A stretch of DNA of 64,000 nt, from NCBI GenBank assembly GCA_921293015.1, contig OV121086.1:37075194-37139193 (forward strand). The letters run 5' to 3'. This stretch comes from Phorcus lineatus (Eukaryota > Mollusca > Gastropoda > Trochida > Trochidae). Under the pieces are notes generated by a model, which did not search any database, was not told where the DNA came from, and saw only the letters and a program-made list of their open reading frames with translations. The translations under genes were made by a program, and so were the position numbers. Positions 1-12,839 of the stretch are shown here, one piece after another (within the stretch, counting starts at the first letter, position 1; every line of letters begins with the position of its first letter).

Positions 1-79
1 GCAGCTGTGTTTCAATTTGAAATGGCTTTAAACGTCTCAAAATGACCCTAAACAGAATTAAGGGCATAGAACTGTTGAT

Positions 80-1384
80 TTACCGTATATGACCGGGTAT
101 AAGCCGAGAATTTGATACCAGAAATTGGGGGGTCAAAGAGGGGGGTCGGCCTATACCCTAAGTCTATGTTTCAGACCAAAAATTCCTGAGGCCAGGTAAG
201 TATCCAGCCCGGTTCATCAAGCCGAGCGAGTCCAGGGAGACAATGTTTACATCGAAGACAGTGCATAATCATCGATGTCATTTAAATGATAAAAGTTTGA
301 AATAAATATACCTTTGTCTTATTGTTGTTTTATAATGAATATATTGAGAAAAATACGAATGGAAAGTTTAAAAAATATATATATAAATTATTTATGTACC
401 GGTAATATTCAACACGCAACACGTGTTAGCTGGCAAATATCGATCGATAATTTGACCTGAATGCGAGTGACTAGCCTTTGTGACGTGGACCAATGAGAAG
501 TTGAATAGAAATCGGTGTTATATGAGATGGAACCTCGTGCAAAAGTTTACGATAAGTCAATTTAACAAAAAGAAAAGTAATGTCTTAAATAAAGTTGTCG
601 CATTGTTTCTGAGATGGCAAAGATCGCATTGTCATATATTTTAAGCTCTATGAATGAGTCATTGAATTTCTAAATAGGCAACTCAAAATAATGATGCTGT
701 ACAATCAAATGAGATTTACCGTAGGTATCGATAGACAATAAGCATTTAACGCATGACGGATGAACATGTTATTCAGGTTGTTAAGAGATCTGTTAGATGT
801 TAATTAACTAGTAATGACATAATGTATTTGGTCAACATCTTAGCTTTGATGATCAATTAACAGCAATTAAAGCTGTAATTAACGTTTCCTGTGCCCATGT
901 ACCGGTAATAGGCGGCCCCATCTTGAATCGAAAGTAGCGTTAAAATGCACAATTTGTTTGACTTACTGATTGGTCGAGATTTCCAACTTCCGTTTTCTGT
1001 GCCAATGAAAAAACTTTTAACAAATATCATGAGCGACACACAAAGACGCATGGAAGTTTGTCTAAAACGTTCGTGTTAATGAGAATGAAGTAAGATTTTA
1101 TTAAAACAAACAACAGACACCGTAAGTCAATATTTTATTTTGTAGTAATAGTTTATTTTTGATAAATGCCTGAAAAATAAATAATGTTTCGATAAAGCCA
1201 AATCAAGTGTCAACGTATCGATGGTAACATCCACCTGCCATGGAACTTCAGCCAGTCAGCCGTGAAGTGTAGAAAACGGGGTCGGTTTATACATGAGATA
1301 CCGGGATTTTACTGGGATTTGGGGGGTTGAGAAAGGGGGTCGGCTTATACGCGAGGGGGGCTTATACCCGGTCATATACGGTAA
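80..1384. mobile_element. Nonautonomous DNA transposon with terminal inverted repeats
   Basis: The left end reads TTACCGTATATGACCGGGTA and the right end (to 1384) is its exact reverse complement, and the match continues inward to give about 26 bp. Both ends carry internal GGGGTCGGC-TATAC motifs just inside the repeats (about 140-170 and 1275-1350), so the subterminal parts are also related. The body has no long open frame, so the element is nonautonomous. The outermost TA could be a TA target duplication as in Tc1/mariner-like elements, but I could not assign a superfamily. It probably lies in an IMMP2L intron. Confidence 0.7.
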
Positions 1385-1385
1385 C

Positions 1386-4300
1386 AAAATATATCATGTT
1401 TCTAATACCTTGTTGATTATCTTGATTTTGGTATATAATATATTATATGATCTTTTCCTTTCTTATTTTAATATAAACTTGAAGACTTAGTAGTTCTTAT
1501 GTTCATTGAGTATACATTCCTATATTTATAGAAAGTTTCAGACTTTTTAGCTTTATAAAACTTCAATTTATATATTGAGAATTTAAAAAGAAATATATTT
1601 TTGTTCATGCTAGATTTTTTTTGTCTTTAAAAGATGATGTTTACCTACTCTTAGGCACGTTAGGATTGTAAAAAGTAGTCCTAAATTTTTTAAAGGCATC
1701 TACAGTTTTTTAAAGAAGTGTCCTTTTAAGCAATCATAGAATACATGAGAAAATTTCCGTAAAAAAGTTGTATTGGTATTTGGTATTTTATTGATTGCCT
1801 TTGTTTACCAATTCAGAGCTAAAGCTACCTCTTATATGTATCTGATGTCAACACTTAATAACCTTACCTCTTTGCCAACACATTTACCTCATTCATATCT
1901 GTGGTTAAATTGTGGGGTTTTTTGAAAATCAGAATATATTTTATTTTTTAATGGAATCCAATTTAGCCCGAATTTGATTGCATTTGTTGATTAATGATAT
2001 TTTCTTCCCTGTTCCTTTTAACATTTCATCAAATTGATGATTAAGATAGAAAATGGCAGAGAAAATGGGTTTGAAAATAAGGAACCCTACTTTGCTTGCT
2101 CAGTATTTTTAAAAAATTAGTCTATTCCTTTTATTTTTTAAAACTCCTTTTTTACTTTCATTCTAAAAAGAGAACTTTTTATTTACAAATTTATAAGTGT
2201 TTTTGAAAAAATTGATTTAACTCTTCCTCTAAAAGGTTTTTTTTTTCAATGTTAAATGAGCACTTATTTACTGCCCTCAGCAAAATTTAAACTTTCGATC
2301 AATTAGTTCAAATATATCCTTATCCCTTACAAGAAGGATTAGATGAAAACTTGATTAAGGAAAAAGGTAAAATAATCTTCTGGCTGGTGCGAAAGGGAGT
2401 ACTTTGTTCCAATAGCAAGGATTTGGATTATTCAATCCTGGTCTGGAAGACAAACAGTTTAATCACATTTGGAAGGAGTGATTTATCTTCTTTAGCTTTG
2501 GATGAACCTGATTCGTGATTCATCAAAACACTCCTTGTTTCAACTTTCTCAGCTTGAAATTAAAATTGTAGTCTTGGAATTTAGAATTGATCGAATTTTT
2601 TCTTTCTGTCTGTCCTTATTCTCAAGCTCGTATTTGTTCAATGTAGGACTTACTTTTGGTTTGGAAATAGTTTAAAGATTGAATTCTTTAATTGTGTAAG
2701 CCAATACTATGTTCAATAAATACATAAACATTAAGAAACCATTCTTTTTTTATAAAGACAGGGTCAATTAACATTTTTCACTGAATATTCACAACCTCTT
2801 TCTTAAAGTCAAATGATCATATAATTACAAATTTATGTTATAGATCACTATTCCAAAATAACGCCACATCCAGTAAGTTTTGAAGTGAATGAACTGAAAT
2901 CATATCATGTTTAGGCAAAGACGGGATTTTTTCTCCAAGTCTGCAGACAAGAACAGTCAAGCTGTCCCTTTAAGAAATTATTGTTCTCTATAGTCCATCA
3001 GCAAAGCATGGAGTCTATCTCTGCATTTAGCAGTCTAAATGTCAGTATACAGACCAAGAGCAGGAGGCAGCTGAAGAAAGGTCTGATAGACTTCTTATTT
3101 GCCTCATCAAGACCGCAAGGTTGGAATGAGGTACTGGTGGGGAGGAAAGGATGATAGAGGGGAGTGGGGGATAGTGAACAATTACCCGCCTTGTTTCCTG
3201 CCTGTAGATCAACCGTCTACATTCTTCTCAATAAAACGTATAGCAGATATCCTGTATTTCATCGCTAGCCATTAGGGGAAATTTTTGTTTATTGTTACAT
3301 TATAAGTTTGGATGATTCAAGTTCTTTTCATAGTTCTTAAGTTATTTAACATAGACGTGGATGATGACAAGAAAATTTAAATTAAAAATAATAAAAACGT
3401 TCATTCTCTTAGAAGCTATGATTTTCATGAAATTTGCCTGTCATTAGCTTCAGAGGTAGCTCTTTTGTAAATTTCTTTATACTTACCTCTGTATGATAAG
3501 AGGGCTTTTAGGGCTAAAAAGAAGCCTCATCGGATGCAATCAAATTAGCTGTGCATTCGGAAAGGTTTTTCAAAAAGCCTCAGTTATTTCTGTATGCTTT
3601 GGGAAATCCTAACTTTATTCAAATGTGCTTTGAACTTTGAGCCATGGTATGAATAAGGAGGCTAGAGCCTTTTGAGTCTCAACACACTAACTTACCCTTG
3701 GTTTATACAACAGTACAAGACTTTACAGACAAACCGAATGTCTAAGTACATACCATTTCTTCTAGCCTTATCATAAAATGTTTTATGTGACACCAACTAC
3801 AAAGTGAATGTGTTCTTCTCAATGACCTGTTGTGTGGGGTCCAGACCTTATTACCATTAGATCTCTGTGGGGTGGGTGCAATTACCGTGTAAGCTAATTA
3901 CCACTTGAACATCATTAAGTATCAGATTGGTCTTTTTCATGGGCTACAATCAAGATGGTTCATCAGAGATTTTAGATACCTTGTTCTGGCAGAGGTGAAA
4001 TCGAATCTCACTTTTTGTCAGGGTTTTGGCACTATTTTGAAAGAGTTAATTGGGTTAGTGTTGTTTTGCTCTTAGTGGGGGAATTCAAGATGGTTAAAAT
4101 CTGCGAAAGAGATGTCGTGAATTATTCACCTCTTCTAACGCTATTGCAATCACAGCAAACACTCTGAAAAAGATCGTAACTATAACAAAACTGTAGCACT
4201 TTCCGGAATAAAAATTTTCCTCTGAACATTTCAAGTTTTTCATCTGTAGCATGATGGATTTCTTTGTTAGCATATAGTTAACTAAGTTCCAACTGAACTG

Positions 4301-7289
4301 TAAATCTCTTAAACATGCTACGGTATTTCTAGCCTGTTTATTTTCTATTCTTATCAGTCTTTTGTCATTTGGCTAAAGTCTTTAAAAATTTATCTCAGAG
4401 TTTTAAACCAGTTTTTTTTCCTTAAAAAGAATTTAATGATTTATGTATTAAATTATTTCGCTTACTTTCTTAAAAGGAAAAATTATGCAAATATTTGGTA
4501 TAATAAACCTTTCTCCGTCAGAAAAGCAATAAAACAGAAACAATCGTGAAGCAAAATGTAAATGTTCTGTGTTTTATGAGATCACCCGTAGAACAAAGTC
4601 ATAAAACTGTGCTGCTCGAAAAATGTGAATGTGTAAATGCATAAAGTTTGCATTAAATTTATGATTCTTTTTGAGTCGGGTCTCCTTAAGGATCCAATAA
4701 TGCTGACTGTTGAAGCTGAATAAAAGGACATTATCCATATAAATTGTAGAAAGTCACGACAAGACAGGATTCTGATGAAGATGAAGAGAGTTAGGGTAAT
4801 ATAAGGCATCCTTGCATGCTTCCACTGTGCAATTAAGAAAATTTGGGGTCATGTAGAAATTAAACGTCTCTTGTTAACAAATTTACATTAATAGAGACAT
4901 ATGCATTTCTGATCTTTTTATTACTGTTGCAGACAAAATGTAGTTGATTTATAGTAAAGAGGTGCTTTAGGATTGGTCGTTTACTTTTGAAATATCATAG
5001 ATTGGGAAATGTTTGACATTTATGCAAAAGTTTTCATAAACAGTTGCAAGATATCTTAGAAATTCAACGCTGTCTTTTATCTCAAGCTAAATGTATTGGT
5101 TTCAATCCAATCTAGAATTTCGATTGTTTGTATGTTAATTAAGGTATAAGAACTGGTACTATATATACATTTCAGAGGGTCAAACACTTCATTACTCAAC
5201 TGAATTATTCATAGTCAAAGAAGAAAGTACCAGGTATTGGGCAAAAACTGTTTCTAAGTTAGTGTGAGCTTTTACATTTCTCAAAGTCTCCTACAAAGAT
5301 AGCAACTGCTTGTAAAGAGTTAATTTTTAGAAACAAATTCTTCAAATACCAAGTACAACCAACTTCCATGGCATGAGATTGTTTTGATATATAAAGTAAG
5401 TTAATAAACTGTTCAAAGATTTACAGGCAAGATAAGAAAGTCAACTTGGTGATGCCACGGAGCTGTTAATAGGTCTTCTACTGAGAGGGTGGGGATCAGG
5501 TAGAGAAGAAGACACGATTATGTTTCTTACTCTTCCTAGGTATTTCTGTAGCACTTAAATCTGTCACCTGACAACACAAACTTGCTTCAAAATGGAACTG
5601 GAAGTACAAGATTGTTATCTGTATTTATAGATACATACTGACAAGTGAGGTCCTTGCAGGTGCTTGTAAAGTGTGACCTTTTAGAAGATGGTACTGGAGT
5701 TTCAACAATGCTGCAATATTCTTAAATGTATATTTGGATACATCTGTCAGGTGCACAAAGGTGTTTGAAAATATTGACCTTTAACCATACCTATGCATGT
5801 ACTTATAACCCCTATATTGCTGAATATTATTTTGACCACTTTTGGCCCCTGTGGCTGACTTTGCCAGAATTTGCCCAGCTACCGTTGTGCATAATTAGCA
5901 CCAGTGACTGAATTTTCAAGGGACTGTATAAACAATATATGGTATGTTTACATGGTGCTGCAAATATTGTTGCACACAAAACAAGTTGGCGAATCCTAAA
6001 TACCAACTTTCAGATTATACATGTACTCGCATTTTTTAGAATAACAATGAAATAAAACTCGGTAGTGTAGCAACAGCAACATCGTAAATACAAGCATTGA
6101 ACTGAGACTATCCCTATGGGACAATTGCCCAGGGTTCCCCATTCTTGCTAATTAGTCATTGCGTGAAAAACTATGCGTGGTACTCGCATCTCGCCAGGAG
6201 ATAATGCAGAAAAAATGAAGTCATCCAGCAACTTAAGGGTTAAGTTTCAATGATGCAAATGACAAACATGTATGTATCGTTTGGATACAAATCTTGAGAT
6301 ATGTGTATATTTAAATATTCTCTCCACAAAGGGTTTCCATGTCATTTCTGCCCAAGTAACTTCAGTGAAATGTTAAGAGATGGCACATAGGGCAATCTTA
6401 ATGGTTAGGTTGTATCTGGCAATGGTTTTTAGTAGAGTGTTTTCAGAAACTTTAACTCTAGACCCTGGAAACTATTTCTAGCATTATCATCCTATATTCC
6501 ATTGCAATTTATATTATCGGATTTTAACTTTCTTAATTAGAATGGATATTCTTTATCAATAGTAAAAATTTATTTAATTTAGTTTCGGTGAAAAAGTTTT
6601 TTGTACCCTTCTCCAAATTTTCAACCAAATAAGAAAACAAAATTTTTTTTTAGTAATCTATTTATATGTATAAGTAACACTCCCATGAATTTTTTATTAA
6701 ATGAATTAACCATTGTTCACTTAAAAGTTATTACAAAACTTTTCGAAGTTTTTTGTGACTTTGAGACTTATTCATTTGCACCTAATTGCAACGTGTATGA
6801 ATTCCGGCCATCGGAAACAAAGCGAAAAGAATGGCTGCAGTTCAAAAACTTTATGAAAGACATCAATCAGCTCTAACAAGGAATGGACTTCCAGGAACTC
6901 TGAAGATATGAATTCCTTTATTTCTCCAGGGAGGAGGGAAGGAAGCCAGTGCTTGTTGCTAATTAACTGGGGTTGTACCTCTGATAACCTTCCTACACAC
7001 ATTGATCAGGAGTCCCTTGGGGACACTTCTCTCACTTGCTTTGTGAAAAGCTATTTTCTTCTGTGTCAAGCATGGACTTTGAAAGCTATTTCAGCTTATA
7101 CCATACTTGGCTCTAATGGCATAGCTTGTGGACATTGCTTTTTGTAGATATGGCATGTTTCCTAAGTGCCTTGTACAGCTGTATCAGAAAAAGCGTGCCC
7201 TTTCTCAAGATTTGGAACACTGTAAAGAGTTCTCAATATGTTTAATAAAATGGATAGAGAATTTTAAAAAAAGGAGTGAATTGAATAAA
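1386..7289. other. Noncoding DNA, probably IMMP2L intron
   Basis: AT-rich sequence with no exon I can recognise. The only open frames are under 100 codons and show no family resemblance. I looked for the missing IMMP2L exons (transmembrane plus catalytic Ser exon, and the GDIV exon) and found none. Confidence 0.5.
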
Positions 7290-7760
7290 ATAAGGATTTG
7301 TGGTCAGGTTTGTTGTCTGACAATGACTTTCATTTAGTTTCGGGTAGAGTTCTGAGTCCTCAAGCTGAGTTCCAGTAAGTAAATTGATAATACAAGTCAT
7401 AATTATAAGGAGATTTGGGTCAGATATAATGTCTGACATTGATTGTTACTCTACAGAGTGTGAAGTTCTTAACCTTATATCTTTGAAGGCGAGTAGTCTT
7501 GCTCAATGATTGAGTTTAAATAGGAGTCTGAATTCATTCTGGGCCCTCATTCAGTAGTATAGATTTTAGGAATTCAAATGAAATTGCAAGGAGAAGAAAT
7601 GAATATTTAAATAAAATGTGAAAGATTTCATAGACCAAATTTTAGTCTAAGAGAAGAGAGGTGAAAAGAGTTAAGCTACTTAGAAGCTGATGGTCAGACT
7701 CCCTGTCTGACATTGATTGTCACTGCACTCTAAAATAAACTTCTGAGTCCGAAATGTCCA
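7290..7760. repeat. Diverged repeat units around TGTCTGACA
   Basis: Three related units recur at about 7300-7370, 7417-7470 and 7690-7760. Each has a GGTCAG-type motif, then TGTCTGACAWTGA, then a TTCTGAGTCC-like or TTCTTAACC-like block. The units are unevenly spaced and diverged, which suggests an old local duplication. No coding content is visible. Confidence 0.4.
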
Positions 7761-8079
7761 AGTCCAAAGTGTTGGTGACTAGATGCTGCTAAAGAGAATG
7801 AAATTACCATTGATTCTCATTCCATATTACATTAGTTCTGACCTCTTCAAGTGTCTGGTCACTCGGTGGTGATAGATTGATTGATTGTGTTTCATTGAAG
7901 TTTGAAGAACATTTCACCTCTCTAAAGATTTTAACAATTGTTTGACACTTAAATTTCCTGCACATAGAATATTTTGATAAATCATTATTCATTTCTGATT
8001 ATTTTGTTTCCATAATCAATTGCACTTATTGCAAATTAAAGAGAGGGGGGAAATCTGTCATTACTCCATACAAATGTAT

Positions 8080-8577
8080 GAGTGAGTGATTGAGTTGGGG
8101 TTTAACATGCTTTCAACAATATTTCAGTTACTAAAAACCTGGATGACAAGCATCCAAAAGAGAGTGGACACATCAGGGAGAAAGGGATCGAAAGGATAAG
8201 GGAAAAGACGGAAAGAAAGGCATAGTTAGAGATAGACAACAGGTTTTAGAAGGACTCAAATTTGTTCTGGCTTCTACCCCTCGACCTGTCCAGCATGTTA
8301 GCTCCAGCTTGTATAGCTCTCAGGGTCTCTGAATCATGCAAACCACACCACAATAAGGTGTTGAGTCCAGTGGTGGACAAATATATGAAAACTCTTGCAA
8401 ATGTCAGTACATGTTATATCATTCATATTACATACAAGTATTGGTTTTATCAATGCAACAACAAGTGAGGAGATAGAATAAGTTTGATAACTTGGAGAAG
8501 TACAATATAAGTATGAGACAGCTGTCTGTGAGTGAGTTATTGTCCAGAGCTGTTGTGGCGGTAATTCAGCCATGAGC
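8080..8577. repeat. Molluscan SINE-like repeat fragments
   Basis: The segment at 8085-8135 (GAGTGAGTGATTGAGTTGGG, then GTTTAACATGCTTTCAACAATATTTCAG) resembles a short interspersed repeat core I know from molluscan genomes. A second GAGTGAGTTATTG piece lies at about 8529-8575, and another at 16564-16600. Ends and target duplications are not clear, so these are decayed fragments. A poly-C tract lies nearby at 8900-8913. Confidence 0.4.
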
Positions 8578-9071
8578 AGCTTGTGAACTTGTTATAGTAA
8601 TAGTCTAATAAGCGATAATTAAGTTAAGATAAAGGGCTTTGTTTTTCAAATTATTTTGTTATCACTGGTTTTAAAATTCATGGATCATTTTCAAATCATT
8701 GCACACCAAATTCATTATTGGTTGTATGGATGAAACAGAAAGACACATAAAACTTTTTCAAACTTTAAAGTTCTGCCAAACTTATCAATCTGATCAATGC
8801 ATATTGATTCTGGATATGTTTGTACTGGAAACTGAGATTGTATTGAGATTAGAGGCGTGGTTGGACTAGGTTGTTGTTAAGATTGACCCTCCTCTTCTGC
8901 CCCCCCCCCCCCCTGTACTGCCCCAGTGGGTCGATCTATTGAAAGTCAGAGTTGCCTTGGTGTAATCACCTTCATATGTTTTTCTTTGCTTTTCATCAGC
9001 ATTTATAGGTAAAATTCTTTGTGAAGATGTCTGGGTTTTTTTTGATGACTTAAGTTGTTTTCATTATTGAC

Positions 9072-10276
9072 TAGGGTTAGGAAGTTTACAAAATTTAGTA
9101 AACGTTTACACGATAGGCCAAAAACGAAACGTCACCGTGTACACGATCGACTTCATATTGGGTTCATGGACCTATCTGAGAATGGAGGGGCCTGACATTA
9201 GAAACGCCAAAAATTCCTTATCTTTTTAAATTTTCTGATAAAATCTGAAATTTAAATTTGATTAACCTTATCCACGACTTTGCCATCGGCGAATCCACGA
9301 ACGAATAGAATATTGTCTCAACACTCCATGAAAAGATCGCAACAATGATCAAACACGGTCGATTAGCGCCAGGTTAAATGCACTTCAGCCGTTGTCGAGA
9401 AATAAAGCGCATAGGCCTAACAAAGATAAATTATAAATGATAAGCATCAAAATATCATTGTTAATATCTATTCATTATAATAGTACAGACACAATTAATC
9501 GATGTTTTTTGTCCCGACGTGCAAGTGAAATAACATCATATCGAAATCCATTTCGGTACAGTAGTACCGATGGCAGGCCTAGATCTTTTAATTTCAAAGA
9601 AATATCGCATTTGTTTAATTTGTTTCGTTAAGATCCTCAATTATTATAGCCGGGAATTTACTGTTGATATGGCCTGTAAACATTTTGGAAAATATTAGTT
9701 ATTTTATTTCTTACGGCGAGAAGTAACTCGAAGTTCCGTCGAAGTATTTTCTTTTACTCAAGTCTAAAAATAGCATCAAAATGAAAAAAGCTCTGTGATT
9801 GGTCTTTGAGTAGCAGCTCTAATCCAATCAGAATGTGTTATACAAATAGACTATCTCGTCTGCTAAATCAGAGCATGGTAATCGTCGTGATTGATGGGAG
9901 CATTTGAATTAAACTCTAAATCAATTAAGGGTAGTTATATTTTGACAATATCCAATGATACCTTCTCAATTGCTATTAAAAGATTACTACCATCTATTAT
10001 CTGAGCCATTGTTTTAGTCGTTATTTTGTTGGTCATTGAGGGAACCGTCCGCAAGTTTTTATTTTAGCCTACGTAAATCAGTTTCTTATTAGTGATTTCG
10101 ATGCTGTTATTTCAGAAAAATAGATGGATCGGAGTTGCTTTTTTGTAATTTTCACAAATATTAACGTTTATACCATGTGATATTCTTTTAATCGTTTACC
10201 GTTTACATGAATCTGTAAACGTTTATTTAGTTATAACAAAACGATATCGTGTATACGTGTAAACGTCCCAGCCCTA
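9072..10276. mobile_element. hAT-type nonautonomous transposon with 8-bp target duplication
   Basis: The left end begins TAGGGTTAGGAAGTTTACA and the right end finishes GTAAACGTCCCAGCCCTA, an imperfect inverted pair of the TAGGG(C/T)T(G/A)GGA(C/A)G kind seen in hAT elements. The flanks carry an exact 8-bp duplication, TTATTGAC, at 9064-9071 and 10277-10284, the target-site length of the hAT superfamily. Subterminal GTAAACGTTTA motifs repeat at both ends. The 1205-bp body has no transposase-length frame, so it must have been mobilised in trans. It probably sits in an IMMP2L intron. Confidence 0.85.
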
Positions 10277-10284
10277 TTATTGAC

Positions 10285-12390
10285 GAATAATTGATTTTGG
10301 ATACATCAGTTCTATCCTGGTAAATCAAGTTTTTATCATATCTAATTTTGTGGTTTAAGCTTAATTTATTCATATTTGTGAGTCAGGGTTGCAATGTATT
10401 TTAAATATCAAGGTATACATCTGATTGAAAGCAGAGAGATAGGGAATTTTTATATTGAAATCATTTATATTTTCAATTAAAATACCAAAACCCAACCCAA
10501 CACTTGGTCCAAATAAATTATTATTTACAAGTAGTTGCTGTTTTATTTCTATGACTTTCTGTCCATTGTACAAGGTCCTGGTATGTCTGACTACAGTACA
10601 TGGTTGCCAACATGAGAGACATTAAATGAACACTGTTGATATTGATCTGGCTAGCTACATAGCCTCTCCATTTCATAATGCTATAATATCCTGAAATTTA
10701 TTGTTGACAGGAAGTTGCTATTTAGTTCCCAATAACGTCCTTTCCGCTTAAAAAAATGTGTTTTGTGACTATCGAGAGTTTAAAGTTTCCTTTTCAGACA
10801 TGATAAGAACTCGGCATCAACAATAGCAACCTGGCAACATGGGCTGTCGGACAAAATGATTCAGTGTTTTTCATAAGAGGCTCTTGAATGTTGAATATGA
10901 GATGACCTTTTGTAGGAAAACAAGGTTGATTATAGTTGTAAGGAGATATTGTCAATTTAGAGCTCATATTTCTTATAGTACCTTGTACTTTCCAAGTAAT
11001 CTCTTTGCAAATGTACTCTGAATCAATAGTCATGATGATGGAAATGTTTCTTTTTGCCTGAGTGGATAAAATCTGGCCATCTGATAGGTGATTACCAGCA
11101 AACCAGCTTCTTATCTGTTTACTTTCATTTTGCTTTGTACTTAATTTTTAAAAATGAACAGTATTACAGTTTTGATTTGCAGGTATTTAACTTATTTCAT
11201 ACACTTATCAATCTTCTGATTTCTACATAATGCCAAACCTATTTGCGCAAGAGATTAACATGAAATATGGCTCATTGTCAAAGGGAATAACGTTGGTTCT
11301 TTACCGTCCTAGGTATAGCCATGTCTTCAATGTGTTTAGAACCAGCTGATACAGATCGGTTAAGGTAATGATTTTGCTTTGCAACAAAATAAAGAAACTA
11401 AGATACCCTTTTGCAATGGGCCCAAAGGTTGAATGATCTATGGCAATAATGCTTTGTCAACTGAAATGATAATTGTGAGAAATAGTTTTTGCTTTTCACA
11501 CTTAAATTGTCATATTTCTAATCTTTGTGTGACATTATTGAAGAATTTAAGTTGTCTGCATTAGGTAACTAATGATTTTGCAGCCATTTTAATAAAAGTT
11601 GGAAAAAATCATTAATTTTCATTTGAAAGGGTTGTCATAAACAAGGTAGTAAGAGAACATTATGAAACTTGAAACTTCCACTAGAATGTCCGGTCAATTG
11701 TGATAATAATGTATTTCATGATGACAAAAGGATCAACTTTGCCAATGGCTTGACAATATCATAGAATGGAGGTTACAATAACATGATAAAGTAATACAGG
11801 ATCAAACAATAATATCAGAAGCTTTACGGAACCAAACAAATGGGTTGAGGTGACATTAAAGCTGTTAACCCATTTAGTATTGATCCTGAAGTCTACAATG
11901 GAGATAATGGCTTGATGTCCTTTATCATCTGATACCCAGGGGGTTGGATGTCCATAGACTTGCACTGACTGTGTTACATTTTGAACCAGTGATGTTTCCG
12001 TCAACACCTACAGGTTTCACTGCACTGTCTTACATTCTTATTTCTTCAATCAAAAGGATAACCTATTGGATGATATATGATATGGATCAAGAGCCTATTT
12101 TAGCTAAAGTTGGACCTAAAAGAGATGATGGTCTAACGGCATGGATTGGCAATTGTCTTCCTTGAGTTTGGAATGAGGCATTGTGAGTAAACTTTTTCAA
12201 ACTTTTGGAGTATTCCTCCAGATAAGCTGCTAAGCCCGAAACCTCAAATCTTGTGAGTGGTACCTTCTGTTTTCATAATTAAATTTGTCTGTAGTTCAAA
12301 CACCATTTGATATGACTTATTACCTGTACCTCATCAAACCAATGAATAGATAGAAAAATGGGTTGACATATATCTTTTTTACATGAAACA
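10285..12390. other. Noncoding DNA, probably IMMP2L intron
   Basis: No recognisable exon, RNA gene or mobile element seen. Open frames are short and match no family I recognise. Confidence 0.45.
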
Positions 12391-12839
12391 TTAAAGTGTC
12401 ACAGAGGTTGTTCTTAAATAAGAACCATTTTATAGCTGTCCTGAGTATTGATCAAATAGCCTCTCTACACTTGCATCTTTATCTAGAAAATTGATAAATT
12501 ATGATATTTTCTTGTTTTTAATGATAATTGAAAAATGGTGATATATATGTTAATATGTCAAAATTCTATATCCAATTTACATGAACGTTAGTGAAATTAC
12601 CTACTAAACCCTGCCAACCCATATTTGTCTTTGTATCTGCTTTGAATTACGTTTGAGTCATTGGTGCGCGCCACTGACCAGTTTTCAACCACAAATCACA
12701 ACTTAAACCTGTTTATTGTTACTATATCGAACTGATAAGCATCAAGATAATGATTTTCAGAAACAACCATTCGACAAAATAACATGATTAACAAAGTTTA
12801 GCATGTTTGACTCCAATAACATTCTCTGTGTCCCTTTAA
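12391..12839 (+). mobile_element. TTAA-bounded MITE (copy 1)
   Basis: It starts TTAAAGTGTCACAGAG and ends CTCTGTGTCCCTTTAA, imperfect inverted repeats that include TTAA at both ends. The interior has the family's hallmarks: ACGTTTGAGTCATTGG, a GCGCGC run, AACCTGTTTATTGT and GACTCCAATAACAT just before the right end. The same blocks, in the same order, occur in the copies near 33.7, 34.4, 43.3, 46.2 and 60.9 kb. There is no coding capacity. TTAA target choice is typical of piggyBac-like elements, but the superfamily is not proven. Confidence 0.75.

Noticed and set aside
6830..6915. A short ATG frame beginning MAAVQKLYERHQ as a possible first exon
   Set aside because: It ends in a stop after about 26 codons with no convincing donor before it, and it does not match the IMMP2L N terminus or any family I recognise.
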